From Ostrinia nubilalis (taxonomy: Eukaryota > Arthropoda > Insecta > Lepidoptera > Crambidae): a stretch of DNA of 64,000 nucleotides. The notes below the pieces were generated by a model. The model was not told the DNA's origin, ran no database searches, and saw only the letters and a program-made list of their open reading frames with translations. The position numbers and the translations under genes were made by a program. The DNA lies in contig NC_087093.1 of NCBI RefSeq assembly GCF_963855985.1, positions 7,819,501 to 7,883,500 of the forward strand, read 5' to 3'. This document shows positions 33,123-42,721 of the stretch, one piece after another; the stretch's first letter is position 1; each line of letters begins with the position of its first letter.

Positions 33123-34434
33123 TGGCGCATCTAGCCTGATAAACTGGAGGCGCGTCTAGCCTCGTCATACTCAGTCATAGTCCAAGGCGCATGTAGCCTA
33201 ATAAACTGGAGGCGCGTCTAGCCTCGTTATATTTAGTCATATTCAAAAGCGCATCTAGCCTGATAAACTGGAGGAGTGTCTAGCCTCGTTATACTAAGTC
33301 ATAGTCATAGTTCATAGTCATAGTTATAGTCAAAGTCAAAGTCAAAGTCAAAGTCAAAGTCAAAGCCAAAGTCAAAATATCTATTTGTTTAGTAGACTAA
33401 TTAATAGCACTTACAAATCGTCAAATATTTTGCTCATAAGGAGCCTCTACATGTCTCATACTTAGTCATAGTTAATGGGGCATCTAGCCTGATAAACTGG
33501 AGGCACGTCTAGCCTCGTTATACTAAGTCATAGCCATAGTCTAAGGCGCATCTAGCCTTATAACCTGGAGGCGCGTCTAGCCTCGATATACTAAGTCAGT
33601 CATGGTCATAGTCATAGTCATAGTCTAACGCGCATCTAGCCTTGTTATACTCAGTCATAGTCAAAGGCGCATCTAGCCTGGTAAACTGGAGGCGCGTCTA
33701 GCCTCGTTATACTAAGTCTTAGTCATGGTCAAAGTCATAGTCATAGTCTAAGGCGCATCTAGCCTATTAAACTGGAGGCGCGTCTAGCCTCGTTGTACTG
33801 AGTCATAGTCAAAGGCGCATCTAGCCTCGTTGTACTGAGTCATAGTCAAAGGCGCATCTAGCCTTGTAATACTGAGTCATAGTCAAATTCGCATCTAGCC
33901 TTGTTATACTTAGTCATAGTCAAAGGCGCATCTAGCCTTGTTATACTGAGTCATAGTCAAAGGCGCATCTAGCCTTGTTATACTTAGTCATAGTCAAAGG
34001 CGCATCTAGCCTTGTTATACTTAGTCATGGTCAAAGTCATAGTCATAGTCATAGTCTAAGGCGCATCTAGCCTATTAAACTGGAGGCGCGTCTAGCCTCG
34101 TTGTACTGAGTCATAGTCCAAGGCGCATCTAGCCTTGTTATACTTAGTCATGGTCAAAGTCATAGTCATAGTCATAGTCATAGTCTAAGGCGCATCTAGC
34201 CTATTAAACTGGAGGCGCGTCTAGCCTCGTTGTACTGATTCATAGTCCAAGGCGCATCTAGCCTTGTAATACTTAGTCATAGTCAAAGGCGCATCTAGCC
34301 TGATAAACTGGAGGTGCGTCTAACCTCGTTATACAAAGTCTTAGTCATGGTCATAGTCATGGTCATAGTCATAGTCTTAGTCATAGTCTAAGGCGCATCT
34401 AGCCTGATAAACTGAAGGCGCGTCTAGCCTCGTT
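33123..34434. repeat. Array of about 30 AGGCGC(A/G)TCTAGCCT units in element B leader
   Basis: The core alternates between a GCGCATC and a GCGCGTC form. Two layouts mix: a dimer of about 62 bp joined by GATAAACTGGA, and a simple monomer of about 37 bp followed by TTATACTTAGTCATAGTC. Short (CATAGT)n and (CAAAGT)n runs vary between units. A LINE tail interrupts the array at about 33332-33420. It lies between the 5' LTR and the gag remnant. Confidence 0.85.
33332..33420 (-). repeat. LINE 3' tail inside the element B array
   Basis: Minus-strand ACTTTG repeats preceded by ATTAGTCTACTAAACAAATA match the tail at 3055-3146. It is only about 90 bp long. Confidence 0.5.
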
Positions 34435-34556
34435 TTAAAAATAACTATTTCATGCATTAAACGAAATATTCATACGTTTTTCTACTTGATCTTTTAAAAT
34501 CAATTACTTTTTAACCAAATAAATAAAAACGTACCTTATGAGCTGTAGATCACGTA

Positions 34557-34566
34557 CCACTTCTGA
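34557..34566 (-). promoter_or_regulatory. Element B primer binding site, tRNA-Leu-like
   Basis: On the minus strand TCAGAAGTGG begins 2 nt after the LTR end, the same core and spacing as element A, then diverges (TACGTG). This site fixes the minus strand as the sense strand. Confidence 0.55.
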
Positions 34567-34568
34567 GT

Positions 34569-36278
34569 TGAAATGAAACACTCTTGTAGGTTGTTCTAAC
34601 TTGTATTTCAGCACCACTGATTTACACAATTCCGACATTATGACGTCATCTTAATAGTACCTCTTGCTTTGAACGCTCAAATCGAACTGACTGTCCAGCG
34701 GCATGCCAGCGATAAGGTAACTTCCCCTTCCATCAGTGAAAGTCGACCGGTTCAAAACAACTTATCGACGGCATGCTCCGGAACTAGTCAAATGCAATAC
34801 TTATTTCATAATTAGCCGTTTTCTTAATTTTTAAAATACTAAAATGTATACAATAAAAATCTAAAATAATTAAATTAAATAATAAATATGAAATAATTGG
34901 ATTTAATACAAATTAAATTCTAAAATCATTCTAATGTCTGCAAAATGCCTAGGAAGTAGGGTAAGTGCGCTAGTTTTCGTCCAATTATCGGAGTTGCCAA
35001 CTTTGTGATGCGAAATGAATATCTTAAAATACCCTTACTCATATGTATCATATGTCATTTTAGTCCTTATATAGTCTACTTTACGTTAATATTATATGAC
35101 AATAAGTAAATACCACGGATTTTTTTATAAAAAATATTTTATGCAAAAGAGGCGATTTCACTAGTTTTCGTCCAAAAAAATCAGTTTTCGTCCTAGTGTA
35201 CGCTAGTTTTCGACCACTGTGTAGAAAAAAGGGTGCAGTTGAATTATTAACTTAAAACCAATTCTACAATACAGTAACTATGGATTGTGGTATATCATTT
35301 GAAAGGTAATTTTGTTAGCTTTCAAATGATATCAAAAAGATTTAAATAAGTTTCTTACCTAAATTTAGGAAAATATTTCAATAGGTCGAAGGACAAATGG
35401 ACGAAAACTAATCTAAACTATAGCTCATTTTGGTTTTCGTCCACCCCAGTGCTTGCTCATGACGTCATGGACGAAAACACAACAACGTTTAAAGCTGTTT
35501 TTTGTTTTCGTCCACATCTTTTTAACGGTTTTTATGGGTTTATCACTGTTAAAAAGTGGACGTAAACTAAAATATTTAATGTAATAGCAATAAAGATCAT
35601 ATTGGAAGAAAAAACATTGTATTTTGTAGGTCCATTGAAGTAAAATTATTATTAAAAATATTAACTAGGTGTCAGGGTTTCCGTCCACGTGGACGAAAAC
35701 CAAAATCTTGCAAAATTATTATGCTAGTATTAGTCCACTTAATTATCTAAGATTTCTATACAAAAACTTTAATAAACCCTTAAAATAGTGTTTATTATGC
35801 TAATAATTAGACATACGTGCCAAAAACATTACGTAAAGTAGCTAAAACAGTAATTAAACATACCATGAAAGTTCCCTACCGGCACGTTTTTTTTCTAACT
35901 TGACGACGTTTTCCATTCACCTGTGTGCAGCAGCAACTTCCGTAGATTTTTTTGGAGTTATTACTTGTCAAATTACATTTTCATGCAGGCAGAACTGTTA
36001 CTTAGATATTATAGATTGTAACAAGTCCAAACTTGCACGGAAAGTTAGATTTGTATTCTAATTTTCCGTATTTGTTTGTGGCAAGTCGGTCAAATGGACG
36101 AAAACAGGAGCTGGACGGAAAACCGGCGCAATTACCCTAATCAAATAAAGTATTTTAATTTAATAATGGGTTTTTGGGTTCTTCTAAAATACAATACAAA
36201 TACTAAAATTGTTGCAATAACTATTTAAAAGTAACCAATAATCGTATAAAATACAATATAAATTCTAAAATCATTACA
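34569..36278 (-). repeat. Element B 5' LTR (529 bp), split by a TIR element
   Basis: The halves are 34569-34958 and 36140-36278, with TA repeated around the insertion. Joined, they equal the other LTR over all 529 positions that I compared. The initiator-like TCAGTT places +1 at 34688 on the minus strand. Confidence 0.85.
34959..36137. mobile_element. 1179-bp TIR element with dispersed TTTTCGTCC motif
   Basis: The left end GGGTAAGTGCGCTAGTTTTC pairs with the right end, which reads GGGTAATTGCGCCGGTTTTC on the minus strand. TA flanks both sides, and the other LTR of element B shows the empty site with one TA. No frame over 60 codons is present. TTTTCGTCC or its complement occurs about nine times exactly and four more times with one change. 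It is a non-autonomous DNA transposon; the TA duplication suggests the Tc1/mariner side, unproven. Confidence 0.75.
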
Positions 36279-36370
36279 GGTGGATGATATTGGAGACATT
36301 GCTATTGACTGTGAACAAGTAATAACACAGATTTTCTTTAAATTGGTTCTGCTTGGGTTATTATTGTACA

Positions 36371-36535
36371 TGCCGGAAGAAGTAGCGTGGGCAGGCCTCC
36401 CACTAGGTGGACCGACGATCTGTTAAAGGTCGCGGGAAGAGCCTGGATGCGGTCAGCGCGACCGGTCGTTATGGAAATCCTTAGGGGAGGCCTTTGTCCG
36501 TCAGTGGACGTCAATTGGCTGAAGCGATATTATTG
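36371..36535 (+). repeat. RTE LINE 3' fragment
   Basis: The plus strand encodes GRPPTRWTDDLLKVAGRAW, the C-terminal RTE signature, and continues to near the 3' tail. The copy is truncated at both sides and non-functional. Confidence 0.7.
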
Positions 36536-36539
36536 TAAA

Positions 36540-37998
36540 TTAGACACAAACTTAATTCATTACATTTTGGTAAGATCCATACACTGAGAGTACATTCGTA
36601 AGAACGTTACTTGTACCTGTCATTGGCCTATAATCGCGCCGGCGATGGCGATCTGCACGCGTCGGTGTGGTTGAAGCTTTAAGCTATAACAATATGAAGT
36701 ACTTACATTCTCTCGTAAGTAGGTACGCGTCAATTTGTCGCGAGAAAATATGTGGTGTGATGAATTTACACATGATTTTCACTGTGACGAGTCGACTCCG
36801 TAGCAAATTGTCTTCAAGCAGCAATATTGGGTACAACAGGTGACTGTGATTCTTTCGCTATTTCCTTCCAAAATGGTGATAGAGCAAGCTGTATAGTGAA
36901 AAGGGCTTACATACGAATAAAGAATTGGAACATAAAAAAAGTTCTCCGCAAACCGACCAGTTCAATTTAACCCTTTGTTAGACAACCCGACATTAGTGAC
37001 TGTGACTGCCAACTTGGTGATCTGAAACCGGGTCTTAGCTAGTCGTCGGTGCATCGGCCGCAACACGCTGTAAACGAAGATACGAAGCCCGTCTGTTATC
37101 GTTTGGGCGCTCGCCAAATCGCTATCGTATTTACCGCGATCTTACTAACAAAAACCAGTTTAATTAGCATCATTGCCCGTATATGCATTGTTTTCGTTTA
37201 TCGTAAAAGGTTGGAACGGTTATGGCGTCTTCACTAATGGTGCTTGAAAAGGGTCGTAAATCCAGAGTATTTTTTTGACGTTACGCGTGCGCTGCAACGC
37301 CATCTGCGGTTATGGGGTCGAATCCATATGGGGTCAAATGGTAGTGTAATGAGCACGGGAAAATAGGTCGGAAGTTAATGATTATGTTAATGTAGTGTAA
37401 CATTAAGTTTTCAGAATACTTATTGTCTATCATCCAGTCGCCATAGTACAACTCAACTTATTTTGAAGCTAATTATCCTAACGAGGAAAGTAGTCTAAAA
37501 TACTTAATACTTATTTATATTTTTCGCTCCGGCGACGTTGCGACGCCACTAATTAGATTTCAACATTAAAATAACCTAGACTTTATTTCATCTTGCTATT
37601 TAAAACAACATGCCTTTGCGCGATACCATTTGAGATGTTAATGTTAGGACAACGTTTACATATTTGGGTTATACAAAATTCAAAACAGGATTTTATATCT
37701 AAGTACATAACTCTCATCGAACAGACCGCCCTGATAATTAAGTATTCCACCTTTTTTATTAACTTCTAAAATATAAAAGTATTGTGATTCATATCCTACT
37801 GAATATGCAAGAATATTCATGGCCGGCTCGTTAACAGGCGGGTCGGTCGTATTTATGTAAAATATCGTACTAAATACGTAGCCACGGTTTCGGAGATCCG
37901 TCGTACGGCGCGGAGTCATCGACAAAGCCTATTTTTATTAGTTATCCATGATTTTTATCATTTATTGTTTTACACGAAAATGACGCAAAGAAACGCTC
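36540..37998. other. Non-coding stretch, no gene recognised
   Basis: No supported gene or repeat boundary. Short frames at 37049-37237 and 37680-37925 show no motif. Confidence 0.35.
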
Positions 37999-38198
37999 AG
38001 GCCGTTTGTAGACATTCGTTTTTTCACCGGACGACGGACCGTCAAAAAACGGATATCCTTTGTTTGCTGTCAATTTTCTCGCCGGACCTATGTCCGATGC
38101 ATGTGCACACGTTCATTATAAACCATACACCACCGCTAAATCCGGTGAAAAAATCGGGCCGTTGTCCGGTCAAAAAAACGGATGTTTACAAGCGGCCT
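37999..38198. mobile_element. 200-bp MITE with long imperfect TIRs
   Basis: The left arm AGGCCGTTTGTAGACATTCG and the inverted right arm AGGCCGCTTGTAAACATCCG agree over about 40 bases with a few differences, through CACCGGACGACGG. Flanks of 3 and 8 bp do not match, so the target duplication and superfamily are unknown. A 92-codon frame across it is a by-product. Confidence 0.55.
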
Positions 38199-39417
38199 CA
38201 TACAGCACATAAAGGTCGTGAGTCCGATTTCCACCTTAGATAGATTAGGTATTTTATTTATAATTTAGAACAATAGTCGACTCTTAACGCAAGAAAAATT
38301 TAAGTAACACATAGATTTATGTCAAATGTTTGCACTGTATGGGGATTTAAATTTGAACCTGCAAACTTTGGCACGCCATACGACTGACTATCATCAATAT
38401 CATTAATTAGCAATAAGTAATGAAATGACTGCAAGGGACAACAACACTGACTGACAACACTTTTTTATATTGAACACTACTAGGGGGACGCAACCCCACA
38501 TTTTATGATTCATTCATGATGTTTATAGCTGATATTTGTGGCATCGAACTGCGATACTTTTTATTGTTTTTAAATGAGTTGTGGAGTATCAAAATAATGA
38601 TTTTATTTATTTTTATTTTGGTACAGATGTGATAATAATGATTTTCGTAAAAAAACACTCTATAATGTGTTAAAATGCAGCATTAGAAGCTATATTAGTG
38701 AGATTTATTGTTATTTTGATAAAGTAAAGTATAAATTATACTGAGCTTGGAGTTTGCTTTATTACGTTTTCGAACTCCTTTCATAAATAAGTTAGTACTT
38801 ACATTATTATTACAGATTAACGACTATATTCAGAAGTTCCTTGATTGCCGGCATCATAAAACGGGAACAGATACATAAATCAGACTAATATTTTGTAAGA
38901 ATATGATTATTATAGCTCATGGAGCAAATCAAAGCCTTGTTAATATTATTTTGGATGTTTAATAGGTATTACACCATGTAAATTTTATTTCTTATCAATT
39001 AAGGGCATTATCACACTTTAATTGTATCTTGTGTTTTTGTTTGATATAAAAATATTAAAATACGTGCTTCAGAGTTCGGAGTAACCAAAACGATAGAGCA
39101 ATAAATTGTGATTAAAATTGACATTTAGTGATGACTTTCAATCCATTTTATGGCTCTACTTCTAAACAAACTACATTTTCAGTCCACCTTAGATGAATTT
39201 AGGACATTCTAAATCACAGTAATAACTTATCTTTTTTGTTCTCAATAATCTTAATTACGAACGCGCGGACGAATCAATTAGAACCTCTGTTTAGCAAAGA
39301 CAAAAATAAAAACACTTCACCGAGGAGCACCCGGCTGACACAGATCGATGCGAGGGCGAGTAATAAAACATTCCTCAACTTTGAAAATATCTGCTCGGGG
39401 CGAGCATGTTCGAAATG
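38199..39417. other. Non-coding stretch, no gene recognised
   Basis: Strongly AT-rich, with no supported gene. Confidence 0.35.
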
Positions 39418-39418
39418 T

Positions 39419-39722
39419 TATTTTCAGATCATCGAAACCCAGGGTTTCTCAAAGAGGGACGGACCTCATCATTTGGGTGCGAGGTAACGGTTTAACTGGT
39501 ATAGAGGTTTATTCGTTTTCAACTTTATTTCATTTTCATAAAGTTTTAATTATGGTTGCAAAAACTCAGCCATCATCAGCTAAAGGGGCAAGCTACCTAA
39601 CGAGAAAAAAATATGAACTTAGTGTTACTTATTTTCAGATCATCGAAACCAGGGTTTTTCAGAGGGACGGACCTCATCATTTGGGTGCGAGTTAACGGTT
39701 TAACTGCCATAGAGGTTTATTA
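39419..39722. repeat. Direct duplication of a 95-bp exon-like segment
   Basis: Segments 39419-39513 and 39629-39722 share TATTTTCAG/ATCATCGAAA, then GACGGACCTCATCATTTGGG and TAACGGTTTAACTG. The first copy looks like a 56-bp exon (39428-39483) with acceptor TTTTCAG and donor GAG/GTAACG. The second (39639-39691, 53 bp) keeps the acceptor and the frame but has GAG/TTAACG in place of the donor. Read through, both give ...RDGPHHLGA. No protein family is recognised. Confidence 0.55.
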
Positions 39723-40380
39723 GCTGAAGAGAGAGGTGTAGCTGAAGCATATTTCATTTTGAGTAAGTAAATTTATTTCAGTTCTGTTATGCGCAATAAC
39801 ATTGGATATTAGAAAATCTAATTCCTCCTACAGAACGATAAATAAATAAATTAAATAATTGAGGGAGGTGTGTATGAAGTATGAGTTTGAGAAACCTTGA
39901 TAAACGATTCGAACTTTTATTTTACAACCGTTTGTTTTTAACTGTCGTGGTTGTCGGGTGGTCTTTCTGTTTAACGATTCTATGGCTGATTGTGAAAACC
40001 TAGAATCGTTAGACTGATTGAACCGGAGATCTGCTGGGTAAGTACCCAGCAGGTATCTCTGATGTAGTAGGTATTTCAGTCCATTTGAAATATGAGTATA
40101 CTAAGGTAATGTCAAACTTCACCGGTGTCAGTCACATATCAAATCGTTCATATTAACCGGGAAACCTTGAATCAGCACGTAGCTATTATCTGGTTCCATA
40201 ACCAGTGTTAAGTATTTACTAATATTTTTTCCCGGTACCGGAAAAACCCAAACAGAATCTTTGGATCACGGTTGTATAATTTTCAGGTCATCATAAAAAG
40301 GGACAGAAGCACCCTCGCAGGGACTCATTATAATTTAATCAAAATTCATTCAAAACACCGAATTTAAATTTTTCCTTATT

Positions 40381-40501
40381 TAGGCTGGGTTGCACCATCT
40401 TACTTTAACTTTGACAAACGTCAAAAATCTGTCAAACTCCATACAAAAAGCACCGGTTATCGTCATAGTTACGATCAAAGTTAGGTGGTGCAACTCAGCC
40501 T
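40381..40501. mobile_element. MITE, 'GTTGCACCA' family, copy 6
   Basis: One of the best preserved copies: it begins TAGGCTGGGTTGCACCATCT, ends GTGCAACTCAGCCTTA, and has the full interior. A 98-codon frame read across it is an artefact. Confidence 0.7.
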
Positions 40502-40595
40502 TAGAATATCAGATTGTTAGAAATATTTTATGTTTTCAATATTTTCAACTGCTGAAAGATTGTCTACCTAAGTCACAAATTATTAGGTACTTACA

Positions 40596-40684
40596 AAGGC
40601 TGAGTTTCATCTCCAGCTTTAATCGTAACTATTACTATAACCGGTGTTTTTGTATGGAATTTTTCAGACTTTGCAACCCAGGGT
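40596..40684. mobile_element. MITE, 'GTTGCACCA' family, copy 7 (decayed)
   Basis: In reverse orientation to copy 6. It keeps AACCGGTGTTTTTGTATGGA and a TTTCAGACTTTGCAACCCA end, but has lost part of the CTGTCAAACT block. Confidence 0.5.
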
Positions 40685-40689
40685 AAATA

Positions 40690-42160
40690 ACCATTTAAAA
40701 AATCATAGTGTTTTATGTCAATGCAACATTAAAAACTTTTCATAATTATGAAACTCTATTTGAAATTGTCGATATTAAAATATCACACTGGGTGAATCGT
40801 TTCATTTTGATTATATTAAACCAAAGTAGATATTAGGAACTTGTACTTGCGAGATAGAAGAGGATTTGATAACCAAGGTCGGGAATCCGTCTCGACACAT
40901 GGAGGAAAAGTAAGGGACGTCGCACTTTAGTACAATGGCGCACGATTCCTAGTCCCAAATGGGCGGGAAAACTTGTTCCTGTTAAATGAACGGCTCTACC
41001 TACGGCTGTCAGAGATGAATTTAGTATTGTGATAGAATGCCAATGACTGTGTACACTTCTTTTTAAATCTGCGATGTGTTTTTATAAATGAGATCTGAAA
41101 AAGAAGCCTTTTGTGATGATTAAAAAATATAATTCAATAAGGATGTCACTACAAAAATAGAGATGAGAGAAGTTGGAAATAAAATGTCTTTATCCTTAAT
41201 ATATAAACATTTCATTAAATTAAACCACTGAGTTTGTTTAGTTTACATTTATCCACGTACTCGTAGTGTCTATTTTCTAAATCTGTTATCAACGAAGCGT
41301 GGAGATTATGAGACTGACGTTTTTGTGTTCTTCATTACTGTTTATTATGATGGAATTACCTACACAGGAAATTTTACCAAAAATATGTATATTGGCATAA
41401 TAACATAAGTCTCAGTTGCCGTGATTTGCAAGACAGCATAAGTACCCATATATTTTTTCATCAACATAATTTATACGATCATGCTACTTTTATGGCATTC
41501 TTAGGAGCACAAAGTGCGAGAAATGTCTTACAAGACTTTGAAAAAATGCGTCCATATGTTACGCCCATTTCTTTGGGAGCTTACCACATGTAGCATTTCA
41601 GTTACAGTTACTAAGTAGGATAAAGGTAGTATGTACCGTCTCTTAAAATATGTCCCAGATATTTTTTCCAGTGAATCTCAGCTCCGCAGCGTTTTCATGC
41701 GATCTCGAGTGCTTCTGGGTCATATAACTTCTTTGTGAGCCCATGCTTTGTAACCTTAAATAAATGCCGTGCTTGGATGAATTGGTTCTGTGAATGGATG
41801 TGGGCATACAACCTGACCGATTCGCCTGTCTTATTACGGGTCCATATTCGGTTGCATAAAAAATATTGTCATAATTTAAGAGTGCATAAAGTTTTTTGGC
41901 ATACTCATCATTTCGCATAACGTTCATACAGAATAAATCATAATGCATATTTTTTTTTCCATAACCACTTTTATTATAATAATATTTTAGTATATATTTT
42001 TTCTGTATTCTTGTTTTTTTAATAACGATTTCTAGGCATAACATTTATTGGCATCTAAACCAATGCCATAAATATTACCATTTATAATATACAAAATACC
42101 ATAATTTTAACAAATTTGAAATATAAAAATGTTATACATATAAAATATAAGTTAACAAAT
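40690..42160. other. Non-coding stretch with recurrent GGCATAA-type words
   Basis: AT-rich; GCATAA or GGCATAA words recur from about 41391 to 42074. A 133-codon minus-strand frame at 41643-42044 has an ATG but no recognisable motif, and its composition follows the local base bias. It could be a relic of an unknown element. Confidence 0.3.
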
Positions 42161-42164
42161 ATAA

Positions 42165-42470
42165 ATAGACAAGCAAGCATGCAAACAAGCATGCAAGCAA
42201 GCAGCAAGCATGCAATCAAACAGCAAGCATGCAAGCAAGCTGCAAGGAAGAATGTAAGCATGCATGCAAGCAAGGACGCAAACAAGCAAGCCTGCAAGCA
42301 AGCATCAAGCAAGCCTGCAAGCAAGCAGCAAGCAAGCATGCAAGCAAGCAACAAGCATGCAATCAAGCAGCAAGAACGCAAGTATGCAAGCAAGCAGCAA
42401 GCAAGCATGCAAGCAAGCAGCAAGGAAGCACGCATGCAAGCAAGCAAGCAAGCATGCAAGCAAGCATTAG
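42165..42470. repeat. (CAAG/CATG)n low-complexity array
   Basis: About 300 bp built of GCAAGCAAGCATGCAA-like units with irregular order. It keeps all six frames nearly open, which produces long spurious frames rich in Gln-Ala-Ser-Lys or Leu-Ala-Cys. It directly precedes the LINE 5' end. Confidence 0.85.
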
Positions 42471-42519
42471 GATTGCCTTATCTCCGGCGCTGCGGGAAAT
42501 GCGGTCCTTCCGCTCTGGC

Positions 42520-42629
42520 GTAACATATACCCGGCATGCCATGCTCGCTTCCGCAGCTTCGGCTTGCTGGTCGCCTTCGGCGACCAGCCTCAGCCGCTCC
42601 AGCTCGCACGGCTGCCGGATATATGTTAC
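42520..42629 (+). promoter_or_regulatory. 110-nt foldback in the LINE 5' leader
   Basis: The outer arms GTAACATATACCCGGCA (42520-42536) and TGCCGGATATATGTTAC (42613-42629) pair at 16 of 17 positions. In the middle GCTGGTCGCC, loop TTC, GGCGACCAGC is a perfect 10-bp hairpin (42566-42588). The region is GC-rich in AT-rich surroundings. It could be a structured leader, a ribozyme or a translation signal; function is unknown. Confidence 0.6.
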
Positions 42630-42721
42630 AGCGAGCGAGGATCATTCATCGCAAGTCGCTAGCACGTAGAGGTTGTGTGAAGTTCCGATCGCTCTCGCAA
42701 AAGTACCCTCTTTTGAATAAA

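Larger units (their letters stand above)
21551..36282 (-). mobile_element. Element B: non-autonomous LTR retrotransposon, outermost of a nest
   Basis: Two copies of one 529-bp sequence, reading TG...CA on either strand and identical in my comparison, bound a 5410-bp interior (29159-34568). GGTG stands just outside both (21551-21554 and 36279-36282), a 4-bp target duplication. The minus strand is sense: the tRNA-complementary TCAGAAGTGG follows the 34569-36278 copy, and Gag-, RNase H- and integrase-like fragments read on the minus strand. After removing the two elements that split its LTRs, the element is about 6.5 kb. Its coding part is broken and lacks the RT core, so it depends on another element's proteins. 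Identical LTRs mean recent transposition or conversion. Confidence 0.85.

Noticed and set aside
33123..34434. CRISPR-like array
   Set aside because: Eukaryotic context; repeat and spacer lengths vary, spacers are themselves repeated, and the array lies inside a retrotransposon leader.
29159..34568. Plus-strand orientation for element B
   Set aside because: The LTR ends read TG...CA on both strands, but the tRNA-complementary site and all coding relics fit only the minus strand.
39236..39695. Two long plus-strand frames of 83 and 115 codons
   Set aside because: They run through a direct duplication with splice-like sites and through AT-rich spacer; reported as an exon-like duplication, not as a gene.
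41643..42044. 133-codon minus-strand frame
   Set aside because: It has an ATG but no recognisable domain and lies in a motif-repetitive AT-rich tract; not supported as a gene.
42082..42669. Several overlapping frames of 68-146 codons on both strands
   Set aside because: They are products of the (CAAG/CATG)n low-complexity array and of the LINE leader; repetitive composition without any domain.
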